A DNA stretch of 64,000 nucleotides from contig MGVE01000017.1 in assembly GCA_001800315.1 (NCBI GenBank), positions 1-64,000 on the forward strand, in the 5' to 3' direction. The stretch comes from Elusimicrobia bacterium RIFOXYA2_FULL_47_53 (GTDB lineage: Bacteria; Elusimicrobiota; Endomicrobiia; Endomicrobiales; XYA2-FULL-47-53). Shown here piece by piece: positions 46,101 through 52,599 of this stretch (positions are counted from its first letter, which is position 1; each line of letters opens with the position of its first letter). The notes beneath the pieces were generated by a model, which made no database searches, was not told the DNA's origin, and saw only the letters and a list, made by a program, of their open reading frames with translations. A program made the translations under genes and the position numbers.

Positions 46101-49100
46101 AATAGATTTTGAGAACAGTAAAATTGCCATAAAAGAAATAGGTGAAGGGAATTATGCTCTTAAAGGTGAAATAGTAGCCAATCGCGGCGCTAATGTTAAA
46201 GTTGATATCAAGGATTATGGTTCGGTCACGCTTGAAACTGCGAGCGAACAGGCAAAGTTTGAAGTCACTTACGATGTTGGAACTAATATGTCCAGAGTAA
46301 CCCTCAAAGAGGGCGGAAAATTAAGTATTAATGAGAATACGGGTTCAATGAAACTTCTGGTTAAAGAAAACGCAGGTTCAGCTGAGGGCACGAAAGTAAT
46401 TGAGGTTGTTTCAGGGGAAGTTGAGGTTCGTGGCGGGAAGCTTATTCTTGACCTTGCAAATGTTAAATATGAGGTTACTGACAAAAATGGAGATGTTAAA
46501 GAAGAGAGCGGCATGATTCTTAATCTGGAGCTGGCAAGCCGTGGTGAAAGCGGTGATTTCAAATTCAATTCTGATATTTCCTTTGATATTGTCCGTGCTG
46601 GTAATGATGCCGGTAAGTTTATCGGAGATGCTAAGGAAAAGATTGGCTCGGTTATATCTAAAATGAGTGAGGGGGACACAGCATTTTCTTACAAAGAATT
46701 GCTTAGTAGTGCTTTTAATCTTTCTGCCGGCAACAAAAAAATAGTTATTGATTTTATTAAAGAAAACTTTAAGGCGAAAACAAAAGATGGTCAGAAAGAA
46801 GGGCAAGAGATGGGAACGGAACAAGCCGAACATTATTATAATCGGGCTATGGATGCGTATAAGAAGGATGTTTTAAAAGCAAATCGTTTCGTTGATGAAG
46901 CGATTGGTAAAAATGAAGTCTCAGGTGAAAGTAAAGTCGTTTTGGAGAAGAACTCAAAAGCAGATAAGGATGGTTTTAAAGGGGCAGTTAACAGATATAC
47001 AGGCCAAGTTATTGAAACCCTTAGAAAAAATGGTGTTGATTTGGATAAGACAACAAAAGATCTCGTGCGCGAGTATGTGTCTGGTAGGCTGTCTGAATTA
47101 ATTAATGAACGCATTAAGAACCTTTCTGGTAAACACGGAGACAATATCTTGGCTGCCGCCAAAGAGTTGGGAGATTTGATGGGTGTTGATACAAATCACA
47201 TGCAAGGGATTATTAATGGTAAAATGGTTGGCGATGCTGTTATAAAGGTGCTTAATGCGTTGTCTCGTGATGGTATTGATCTTCGTCCCGGCCAGTGGGA
47301 CACATTGCGCTGGGCTATCGAGCTGACCGTAGGGAAAACTGACAGGGTGCTTCTAAATAACCCTACTGCGGCCGGAAAAACTCTGAGCGGACATATCATT
47401 GCGCTATTCAGGGGCTCTTTAGGTTTGAAAACAGATATTTTCGCGCCCAATACTGCCCTTGCCAAGCAGGCTATGGAAGGCAAGGTGAATGGAAAAGCTT
47501 ATGAAACTTTACACGGATTTAAAAAACCGGTAATGTTTGACGATATTGTGCGGCAATATACTGATCCTAACAACAAACTTTCAGCGGCAGAAGTTATTAA
47601 AATTCTTGAAACAGCTGATACTTTGATATACACTCAGAATTCATTTTTCCTTATGCAGAATGCAAGAACCAATGGGGACAAGGCTTTAATGAAGGCGCTT
47701 GAGACAAGAATGCGCGACACTATGCTTGTGCTTGATGAAGCCCATCTCTATATGAAAAATGTTATGGACCTCATAATAGCGGGTGATCCTATCCCGCTTG
47801 ACGCGTTGGAAAGACAGCACTTTGAAATGGTGTTTGACAAATTGCAGCAAGCCGGGCTTGTTGATAAGGACGGGCATGTTGAACAAAAAGTTGTTAGGGA
47901 TATGGTTGAGGACGGCGGGGCTCATGTTGCTTTTAAAAAGACGGCTGAGGAAAAGCTTCTGAAAACTTTCAGTAAAAATGAGCTTGGTACTGCGGAAAGT
48001 ATTCTTTCCGGTATGCTTGGGGTTGTTAAAGGGCAGATACATGTTGACATAAATGGAGTCAAGCCTATAAGCGGTTCTACCGGACAGATAGAATATTCAA
48101 GGCAGTTCCAGGATATGAGTTTTATTCTTGGAGCGGGCAAACAGGGTAATCTTGGAAAGCATAATAAAGAAGCCTTGTATGCTGCCGCAACCAGGTCGCG
48201 CACTGTTTCAAGTGAGGGGCTTGTTACAATATTCGGCCGTTTTGGCAAGGTCCTCGCGATGACAGGCACGCCGCCCGATCGCGCGGTTGCTAAACTTTGG
48301 GGCTTTGGAGAAGCGAAATCTATTGGTTTTGCCGGTGGTGTTGACATTAACTATGTGAATGTCAGCGGAGAGAGCATCCCTGCTATGGTGAAATTTATTG
48401 TAGACAGATATATAGCAAATGATAAAATTCAATACATTATACAGCATGAGCAGGTTGATAAGGTTATGGATGCTCTAAAGAATTATATCGGTGAAATAAA
48501 AGACCCTGCCATGCGGCAAAAACTTTTAGATAATCTTGTAAGAGTTGGGGAAGACAGGATAAGCCCTCTTGCATCCGGCGGGTATATTGGGAAAATAGTT
48601 GCCGCCAACAAAATCGCCGGACTCGGCGTTGACTATAAAATTGATCTTGTTTTTGCCACCGACGCGAGATATTCGGAAGCCATTGTAAGGCAAGCCAAGG
48701 GAAGGCCGAGCAGGAGCGGTGAATATGGCGAATTTCATGTTTTCGGTGAAAGAGAATGGATTGACAAGAGATATAGTGAACTTTATGAACTTAAGTGGCG
48801 GAGCACTACAAATGAAATCCTGGAAGGACTTGGTGAAGTGGAAAGATTTGAAAAACAAAAAGCAGAGCTTTCAGGCAAAAAGGATTCTGCCGATAGAACA
48901 GCCGCCGAAGCCGAAATTAATGAAAAGCTTTATATTGAGAAGCTTCAGTTTATTCAGAAATATATGGATGCAAAAGACGAGGCTGATGTGTGTGTGCAGA
49001 CCGTTTCTCAGGCACTAAGGGATTATGTTATTGAAAGAATCAGCGTGTCAGAGGCTGATAGAGCCCTGTTTATGAAGGAATTTCATAAGAATGAGGGCAT

Positions 49101-51813
49101 TGAAAAAGGCAAAGCCTCAAAACAATTTAATAAAGGCAGCTTTGACGGCGAAATGCAGTTGAGAAACACCTTAGAGGTTACGGTGGCTTCGCTTAAGGCG
49201 GTCGTTAAAGACAAGGCGATCCTTGCAGAGCTTAATTCACTTAAGCTTAAACCCGGCGAAGGCAAAACCGGTGTTGAGTCTTTGACGGAGGCATTGAAGG
49301 GAACTGAAAATGTAATGCAGAGGATAGTTGACGCCGGCTATTCCAACGCAAAAGACCTGGTTCCTGTTGAGATACTTTTTGGCGCTCCTGTTGTATCCCA
49401 GCAGTTTGTTGATTCTCGCGCGGCTAAATCGCAGAAAATCAACGAAGTCACAGGTCCGGCGGAAAGGTACCTGTCGGACATTAAGGAAAACAATGATAAA
49501 TATACCTATTCGCGGTATGTTGAGGAGAACGGCAATCTTACCGTTGCCGGACAGATGTTGGTTTACCTTGTAAATTCTGCCGGCAGTTTATACAGCGCCA
49601 TGGTGAGCGATGATGTTTCTGCCGCCAGACCGATTGATTTAATCCTCAAAACAATGGAAGGTATAATGAATTCCAACGACTGGGAGCAGGAGTTGCTCTC
49701 AACGGTCATGGATGAGGCAAAGAAGAATTCCCAGAGTTTCGCGCAGGCCAACTCCGGAACAGCGGCAGATGTCAAGCTCACTCCGTTATATGACGACTTT
49801 AGACAGCTTAAGGAGGGCGGAGACAATATTCGCAATCTTTCTAAGCCTGGGGTTTCCGGTCTGAAATCTTTGGCATTAAATTATTACGCAAGATTAATGC
49901 CAATGCGTCAATCTAAAAACGCCATAAACTCAATCTATCGGCGTGTTGTGGGCGATCCGACTATAGCTCCTGAGGAGAAAGCCGCGCTTATAGACGCTTT
50001 ATGGACAGTTGCTTCTTCAAATCCAGCGATGGCGGGAAAAGTTAAAGGCACAGGTGCTTATAGGGCTTCTATAATGACTGCCGATCAAGCCAATGCTCTG
50101 AAGAATTTGATCGCATTCCCTAACTCAGGATTTATTTGGAAAAATGTCATTATAAATGATGTAGTAAAATCAATACAAAGTGGAAATATTGCCAATCTAA
50201 TACTCAGCCTGAGTCCAGGCGATAGTGTTCTTCCGCTTGTCGCTAAGGCTATTCAGGAAATCCCGGGGAACAGGGTGCTTACTATGGCTCAGGCAAATGC
50301 GCTTGCGACTGATATTGCCGGCAAGGCGAACATGCAGGGTAATGTGCAAGATATTCTTGAAAAGGTACTGTTTGCTGGCGGGTTGGCCTATTCTGAAAAC
50401 TTCAAGATTGATATTGAAAATGTTATTAATAGATTTGCCGAGGTTAAAAATTTAATTCAGGACACGGACTTTACCGACCGCATTACTATTGATCAGCTTG
50501 TTGCCAAAGATTTCGATGCCAAGAACTCATATAAGCAATATCTTGCATCGGTTAGATCGAGCGCATTGGCAAGATCGGTCTCTAGGGCTGATATATTCGA
50601 GGGAGTAGTAGATTCATATTTGAGCAATTCTGCGGATAATCTGAAGGATTATTCAGCTGCGGATGACTATGTTATGTCTAAACGTGCGGCAAGCGGCCTG
50701 CAGACAGTCGATGGTATTGTCGCTTCGGTTTCCGATGAGGCAAGCGCAATAAAAGCTGCAGATATATTCCGTCGCAATATTGACTTCCTAGTTGATGACA
50801 GCCTTTTAAAAAGTATACATATGGCCGGTATGTTTATTAAGATAGAAAAATCCATGGCAGACGCAGTAAAAGTTAATAATAGTGCACGTGTTCAGGCACT
50901 GGATGTTTTAAAGGGTGAGGTGTTAAAGTTTGTAACGGACATGGAAGTTACAAAAATGGCTGAGCTTGAAGCAATAGGTTTTGAGTCTATAGTCTCGCTC
51001 GGGGCCGGTAAAGCTATAGAAGGCGCTGCGAATGCAATGGGTGTAAACACAAGGGGTTATATTGCTCCAGATATAATTGAGACGCTTTTGCCGAGCGTAT
51101 ATTCAATAACCGTTTACAATGCAAATACTGAAGACGCTATGTTCGCTTCTATTTTGCGCAATTATAGAAGCGGCCAAGAGCTTATTGTTAACGGTCTTGG
51201 TATGAAAGCTGATGAGGCTCTTACGGTCGCAGCGATTGAGGGTGCTTTCCTCGATAAATGTACAAAAATAATGGCCAGATTCAATAATGCTGATATCACT
51301 CTTGAAGAGGCGCTTCTTGAGATAGAAACTGTAAAGAAGATCAAGTTTATTCTCTCGGTTGAGAACGGTGTTTCGAAATACAACGAGGTTAGAAGTGAAT
51401 TGGTGGGCAAATTTGGGGACGAGCTGTCTGATATCGATCTCAAGAGTCTGCGGAAAATTGAAGCATATGCCAGCTTGACCAAGGAAGTAAGGGGGATCGA
51501 AGCTGTCCAGAAAGACATCGCAACACTGGAGTTTGTCGGCAGGCTAAGGGCTGAATCGCAGAAGAAGATGGTGTCCGATATTAAGGCCGGGACAGTCAAT
51601 CCTTGGATGGTTTCAATCAGGACGATTAAGGGACTTGGCGAAACAATATCGGGATTTGTAGAGGGAGTCACGGGTTTTGCTCAGGGAAATAAGAAAGGTC
51701 CAGATGAACTGCTAAAAGATGCTTTGAGGAAATATGAGGGATTTGACGAGGAAAATCTCAAAGTCAAGAGGATTGATGTGCAAAAATCTATGAAGATTAA
51801 ATTAGCGGCGTAA
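34165..51813 (+). CDS. Giant protein 1 (5,882 aa): C39-like, zipper, beta modules and SecA-like helicase
   Basis: AGGGGAGA precedes the ATG, which overlaps the small ORF. The N-terminal signal anchor is at about residues 33-52. Residues 200-1540 hold four helical repeats (about 206, 486, 1127, 1329), three followed by C39-peptidase-like folds. Only the second has a triad, C539/H634/D650. The first has T348 in place of His and the last has Asn. Residues 752-835 are a TolA-like A/K/E helix. Residues about 1580-1720 are Gly/Ala-rich and hydrophobic. Residues 2100-3330 are beta-rich with a module repeated about 472 residues apart (2670 and 3142). A hydrophobic helical zone follows to about 3900. 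Residues about 4370-4870 are a superfamily-2 helicase core: N-P-T-A-A-G-K-T (4399-4406), D-E-A-H (4524-4527), T-G-T (4700-4702), R-Q-A-K-G-R-P-S-R-S-G (4842-4852). The tail is helical. Whole-protein function is unknown. Confidence 0.85.
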   Translation: MKTTNFSSESLLRMPLGILWKMLFSWIRKNAKKITAVNVIMVFLSFEMMWVSGYASTIKEIQDKKVSEQALGRWDKKVEFNGKSITYAPNGAAKSVKDNKTGMTEDFMETDGKVSVIISDAQGNVLSQKEMSKQDFVNYFKALTSGDSSKPDKDASNVQYGKVKVEDKSAKKSDGQYNLDSGVKQAGTAKSNVGGQVDLAALAAQSWQKEYSAASLSGKKQMVEQVGITEAEAQNFSRETAKKVQAHLGFTDKKQDESGITIKGLADVPEQIGRYVNKALAGMVNVVKSLVKGKEGKEVEVSIADIQGAAEKYGIRLKSSRGTVTDLKGVVADGPAIAHLNTGGKTGTFVVVKSIDDDNAAIINSDGSESTISVQDFEASWSGKMMSQKSDGPELVISEKKETKGRFYSEFFSSIGKVFGGRSGDLKNAVRGSPSDTEPVVAGAVGGQISEGTKTGQVSDLKGKPGQVQSSANDQSVVGQTISQIEKFLNDFVNASPAEKAKMAASLGVPVSQLANITAETASKIIDYLKSQGEGILNCAVQSLFNLFDSSGKSYSKSDVAAKAILVDIITGNVTKQAEQGGPLRLSMNAIQKTAGAYGVDMTGYSTDMAGLKDAVANGRGAVAYINTPDGQGHFVVVTGAKDGMITYTDADGKSYTVSESDFQSKWSGQVLSQEKVKSPNAVELGFSALKQTMGASMPPSNTYPTGAGESTPDPDASASAPAPDEESGDSDRGDGRSGIYGFGGDDDSAARAAEEARKAAEDARKAAEEAQRKAEEARKKAEEARKAAVDREEQKALDKAADEAERAAKEAIRKADELAKIADKTKTSAERKSVESVANSQPSVGADSQDTADVSVTGKMVRSAENAAVAPQQARGTMSDIIKKSFGLSGTEDKGESNARSNITGETADTASGLQDIANLRTSVGAVPSDEVPSAASRVVGPRSIGTESSDQEETVDSGRSAIQEGLRNVFGDIPAPVESAVSALEGTFNVRSILGSYRKDVSGDESDSSGSSSQYDSVSGKTAIQTAGLGNSGSSPVGRQVRSEASAGLSESEYDSGYSGRRVLSRTDESDMSYGRRIVDSSSGDESFTMAMAGFGAKRFGAQDELSEEDQALAEESEKMVDDIETKLKNYQKASAKEKAKIAEELGVKPEDLMNLTDLEIKRIVHNLRSMGGDLARNYQKAKDENTSGSFSLDALQNRGFDTSRTTAEKTNDLFKDIITGKGVRNSSENKDGQNEPQFDEFGGASYQSAGMRGQSDGYNKSVYGSGTTLQELGARGASALNDLFHQGYSLFEAAGMLAQAKEFSKLPQEVQDQYNQAADKMTDEIEEWLYDFESADAAGKEKMAKKFGLTVDEVKNLTADGIDQFVGMLRMQRGMALAFSPGLNKLFSALQGNGKKFDMAKVAGEAFLTNFLVGGSRASIKNESNDVTGENYSTRIPPSLTLDLYSVRKVAAKYGVEMGMAYRTDLQGLKDALANGTEVEVYWSQYGNNNLVKLIAIDGGQVAFMTESGQVMNIPEKDFIYNWKDGLVFTNEEITRGVAVSETELKGLGINNFSGIKKEKSKKGFLGAIIGVVAIVAMVVISIYCPPAGAAIGTAAAGAGTGTAAAVGTTAAIGTSLTATGVGMMSAGAAMIGTGIGATIAGVGMVAAGAVVAAAGAIATAAAAIGAAFSAAGAAVSSAMGLTGVAGSFVSGFVSGALSSMAMSMGTQLIMTGSIDFGQVLKSGLTGGLTAGIMQGINAGFDVAMGNPIGSAGGGLSGFVENSLGFGSSAGGFASNLMQGAISATVDYGINGGNFVDKLSNLGMSIGSGLLGFASETLGLGKVFNNIGALAGEIVSNAVKGAVGALVDYAINGGNLAESLTRSIVGSAMNGLVGVNGLGLTGQPASSFMGDFFGTAIVNFVTDTVTALVSGNEYDFMDTLTNSLLSGFTTATTNYVLEKLFTENEIKFADKYGFINDPTRTADYASVSFVMSALSSLTGIAVKSALGIKIQDGAINSAIAAAFESAFKPYLIGMYNRGEAAVLSAQARANGWGDKDSGFYMAPQDDIELLRDIDGNINIINGTARYGYEDGVHYNVSYKEGNYSEIRVNDKEKGIVNELAVTGPQNGLAQGILGIDPQGIIKGKMVFGQIYYWNGGTGVGRLSDSSLFKDGKYSYTLGDGRLGVDITQEQGKYVLNFSVDNAAVDMYGSSIAGTVFTSDNKKEVYVLDKNGELVDVKAGGVTKMSVGDVTVEFGFDDRGYFKGDIVSKTTFTNIDGVTNTYTLDRALMQKGKTTIYSAKGEDGKSYLLEFNADFELVIKDVLKVNQSSAKNGVKDVIEVDKNTGEITDSYQMLLKQQDMSEATKAMFGNKSELRITSSLMKNFDETAESSKFAFVKGADGKEYVVGLDDENNIKDILTGEVANKNGDCLITYSSDENGVLESTKTRLMNSDTLNLEDNERDALFGDKDLIDVTTQKTGSGKDLKMYGEIKDKEGNVIYVLDFGSDYVVDGLLRNNTTLNNGIQKINYTFDSSGKVNKSETWTVAGSDYDADQLKFTENADGRSVVQARDKDGKIKAIDYVDYKDGEYLDGGAIDKDDEFVQYRGENGTALYASWDGKSELLSSFGDGRKTAELVIGGKTLKVEITKDGKGLRLTDGPAKIGLPGGKDLVIDEVIKLDTERGDLTCTGKLNVGAGESAEFDKEHVFAEKNSQGGDPGPDKSKTKANTEVGLQIDKDGKVTITGEKGESSLDVSFSFEAALGGTDSIERNMRLEGFAKGTQINFRSDYSASVSGTGYNSLLVTAGSSIVIQREGGIMQNLDGLAKGSYIVKGVNADGAKVTHEERAASSVGQIKSIDTIQKGSQTTTVETKIGSVENGKVTDYTYTYNGVASSEDAQLDGDRGTLIVFEDMGGVILGRDANGITTLSGIVMSGTLKSGVVDGRDYAYSFNISGHKGDYRLDTQLFVGGVPYNPVDLISRQGNVSRSLYFGGKEGKYSALAIDFKDGDIVGIHGVQLTGNNQEVELGNGKSAIFFRNADEVLTYQGSYDTGRISEKNGDIYVSDSILKSFGVNNSMNIKGDLIFRNNGTMSSEYKELYKGKELVGNLENKGNGLYAVIPPNGSDKIDPIAVKAKDGKGGWTDADFEISSLQFSNDGTTTAMGRLLLDSGESVGGAKLSETLGGEGGSAPENKLGKPDYFLTIDGDTITNTGANEVGFSVSVSMDQLANGQITEMTVTGFDTSTQVTVLKAQLNYSRPLGNGLTATGTVTIQNKIFSISRPGGLMANWDTMENVQGKNGAAFEAVSIIDSKGNIVKDEKGNLAQGVRVFGDKGKVEQSGIANIQLQGSWIDTSTAEFATRTVYQDFGAGVVDVLAGSVKVLFEDSTESGWNKIFSGVAQMYGGGLGVISDIYATASNLVKLIPASTRVEAEEYLMNNSILAQGAVSLYNASSELVQSVLGYVTDSGVDKNKAIDNIKNNPIIIGFENAMSGLASFANKTYDFLVAVGSVTTGLIIKAVTWIPNAIMGIKAGDYSDDFAIKNNSWTKFGDEMEAWGLSTLTGKQYASGKDLTYSDAFIVGAKIGATLAVGTKLLTAAKSIFGVSFKSIVTDAVNAGVITTAANMGTNVVLGKPITAENITSSFLSGVLMGGGLSLGLRGIGAALGTSSFIANRVAGGKLFGQIATFEKTYLAGMDWLGMSAINGTIRVVNAVDAWAATVAKGVMTAASSGTAMITYGGVWNFAKVAPIFGVVETVGGLTWDMVVKGKDVNESIESRGGIYAMATRIVTQPFEFAKMALWLQPMMGVAQATDKVVKALLGEGRFGQTMRVLSGEHSASNLIRSGKVLFDYSGKINVEALIARNLERQAAKHGLAAQFDSAIFISGTLSASASIGTLIGSTVFGKDNSAINPLTGMTEAQEWGQSFAFWSLLFLPRSTVTGVKLSKALGVENANKLLSGSAAGDVKIKDILTGDIPAFGEMPVAKAREYIANEFLGKRFEVGSIDFENSKIAIKEIGEGNYALKGEIVANRGANVKVDIKDYGSVTLETASEQAKFEVTYDVGTNMSRVTLKEGGKLSINENTGSMKLLVKENAGSAEGTKVIEVVSGEVEVRGGKLILDLANVKYEVTDKNGDVKEESGMILNLELASRGESGDFKFNSDISFDIVRAGNDAGKFIGDAKEKIGSVISKMSEGDTAFSYKELLSSAFNLSAGNKKIVIDFIKENFKAKTKDGQKEGQEMGTEQAEHYYNRAMDAYKKDVLKANRFVDEAIGKNEVSGESKVVLEKNSKADKDGFKGAVNRYTGQVIETLRKNGVDLDKTTKDLVREYVSGRLSELINERIKNLSGKHGDNILAAAKELGDLMGVDTNHMQGIINGKMVGDAVIKVLNALSRDGIDLRPGQWDTLRWAIELTVGKTDRVLLNNPTAAGKTLSGHIIALFRGSLGLKTDIFAPNTALAKQAMEGKVNGKAYETLHGFKKPVMFDDIVRQYTDPNNKLSAAEVIKILETADTLIYTQNSFFLMQNARTNGDKALMKALETRMRDTMLVLDEAHLYMKNVMDLIIAGDPIPLDALERQHFEMVFDKLQQAGLVDKDGHVEQKVVRDMVEDGGAHVAFKKTAEEKLLKTFSKNELGTAESILSGMLGVVKGQIHVDINGVKPISGSTGQIEYSRQFQDMSFILGAGKQGNLGKHNKEALYAAATRSRTVSSEGLVTIFGRFGKVLAMTGTPPDRAVAKLWGFGEAKSIGFAGGVDINYVNVSGESIPAMVKFIVDRYIANDKIQYIIQHEQVDKVMDALKNYIGEIKDPAMRQKLLDNLVRVGEDRISPLASGGYIGKIVAANKIAGLGVDYKIDLVFATDARYSEAIVRQAKGRPSRSGEYGEFHVFGEREWIDKRYSELYELKWRSTTNEILEGLGEVERFEKQKAELSGKKDSADRTAAEAEINEKLYIEKLQFIQKYMDAKDEADVCVQTVSQALRDYVIERISVSEADRALFMKEFHKNEGIEKGKASKQFNKGSFDGEMQLRNTLEVTVASLKAVVKDKAILAELNSLKLKPGEGKTGVESLTEALKGTENVMQRIVDAGYSNAKDLVPVEILFGAPVVSQQFVDSRAAKSQKINEVTGPAERYLSDIKENNDKYTYSRYVEENGNLTVAGQMLVYLVNSAGSLYSAMVSDDVSAARPIDLILKTMEGIMNSNDWEQELLSTVMDEAKKNSQSFAQANSGTAADVKLTPLYDDFRQLKEGGDNIRNLSKPGVSGLKSLALNYYARLMPMRQSKNAINSIYRRVVGDPTIAPEEKAALIDALWTVASSNPAMAGKVKGTGAYRASIMTADQANALKNLIAFPNSGFIWKNVIINDVVKSIQSGNIANLILSLSPGDSVLPLVAKAIQEIPGNRVLTMAQANALATDIAGKANMQGNVQDILEKVLFAGGLAYSENFKIDIENVINRFAEVKNLIQDTDFTDRITIDQLVAKDFDAKNSYKQYLASVRSSALARSVSRADIFEGVVDSYLSNSADNLKDYSAADDYVMSKRAASGLQTVDGIVASVSDEASAIKAADIFRRNIDFLVDDSLLKSIHMAGMFIKIEKSMADAVKVNNSARVQALDVLKGEVLKFVTDMEVTKMAELEAIGFESIVSLGAGKAIEGAANAMGVNTRGYIAPDIIETLLPSVYSITVYNANTEDAMFASILRNYRSGQELIVNGLGMKADEALTVAAIEGAFLDKCTKIMARFNNADITLEEALLEIETVKKIKFILSVENGVSKYNEVRSELVGKFGDELSDIDLKSLRKIEAYASLTKEVRGIEAVQKDIATLEFVGRLRAESQKKMVSDIKAGTVNPWMVSIRTIKGLGETISGFVEGVTGFAQGNKKGPDELLKDALRKYEGFDEENLKVKRIDVQKSMKIKLAA

Positions 51814-51888
51814 ACTATCGGCCTGTGGCTGAAAAGCTAAGAGCTGGCCGGTGTGGTGAATTGAGATGGGGGCTAAGTTTTACATCAA

Positions 51889-51907
51889 ATTCACAAAAGT
51901 TTTTAAT
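51889..51907 (+). promoter_or_regulatory. TTTCACAAA-type box upstream of cassette 2
   Basis: ATTCACAAAAGTTTTTAAT, 56 bases before the -35 of cassette 2. It mirrors the arrangement in cassette 1. Confidence 0.45.
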
Positions 51908-51963
51908 CTATTTTTCATCTAAAACGGAGTATTTGAACGAGGTGTATAGTATCAAAAAAAGCA

Positions 51964-51992
51964 TTGACAACAGCGGTAAACTCGCCTATAAT
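51964..51992 (+). promoter_or_regulatory. Consensus promoter of cassette 2 (giant gene 2)
   Basis: Perfect TTGACA (51964-51969), 17-base spacer, perfect TATAAT (51987-51992). Located 150 bases after the giant gene 1 stop, so giant gene 2 has its own transcript start. Confidence 0.88.
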
Positions 51993-52045
51993 TGTACCGG
52001 GTACGGATTTGAGAATTGTTTGAAACTCTTGTTCAATTTTATTCT

Positions 52046-52555
52046 ATGAAAAAAGCGCTTGTGCTTATCATTTTAGCGGCGATGGTCGCCAACTTCCTGG
52101 TTCCGAGGTTTTCTCTGAGCCGGCAGGATAGCTTTACGCTCACGCAGATAATTAAAACGCAGTCCACTCTGCTTTACTTCTTTTCTCTGACGACGCTCCC
52201 GATGAAAATGGTAAACGACCTGTTTCACCGCTCGCAGAGCGCCCCTCTTACTTCTCAGGATAAACAGGATGGCAAGCCGCATAATGCTTCGGATACTTCG
52301 GCGGATTTCACCATTCTCTCCGCGAATAAAACAGTGGCTTCCGAGAGAAATGATCTCGGGAGCGCCTGGGTTCCGTTTGCTCTTGCTGAGGGGATAGAGC
52401 TTGTCGCCGGCAGGTTGTATAAACTATTTGGTACGGCTCAGGGGTCCGGTGTCCCTCTGATATGCATGCTTATGTTTTTTTTCCTTCGTCCAAGAAGCGC
52501 GATTGACGACATAATTTTTTCCTATACAAATAATAAAACCCAGCTTATAAACTAA
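52046..52555 (+). CDS. Small polytopic membrane protein, cassette 2 leader
   Basis: 169 aa from ATG 52046. A TTG at 52016 is the longer option. No clear ribosome site precedes either, so initiation may be weak or regulated. The N-terminal hydrophobic helix is followed by V-A-N-F-L-V-P-R. A second one precedes L-P-M-K-M-V-N-D-L-F, a third lies at about residues 110-125, and the C-terminal one is followed by L-R-P-R-S-A-I. It is paralogous to the protein at 33614 and similar in layout to that at 26239. The stop codon (52553-52555) lies at the loop/3'-arm edge of a perfect terminator. It precedes giant gene 2 by 44 bases. Confidence 0.7.
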   Translation: MKKALVLIILAAMVANFLVPRFSLSRQDSFTLTQIIKTQSTLLYFFSLTTLPMKMVNDLFHRSQSAPLTSQDKQDGKPHNASDTSADFTILSANKTVASERNDLGSAWVPFALAEGIELVAGRLYKLFGTAQGSGVPLICMLMFFFLRPRSAIDDIIFSYTNNKTQLIN

Positions 52556-52567
52556 GCTGGGTTTTTT
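52535..52567 (+). terminator. Perfect terminator between small ORF and giant gene 2
   Basis: AAAACCCAGCTT (52535-52546) pairs with AAGCTGGGTTTT (52554-52565), 12 perfect pairs, 7-base loop, T-run at 52562-52567. The small ORF is translated through the 5' arm and stops at the loop. Unless read through, it would end transcription 33 bases before giant gene 2. Confidence 0.85.
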
Positions 52568-52599
52568 CTTTGCTTAATTCTTACTTTTGAGAGGGTAAA

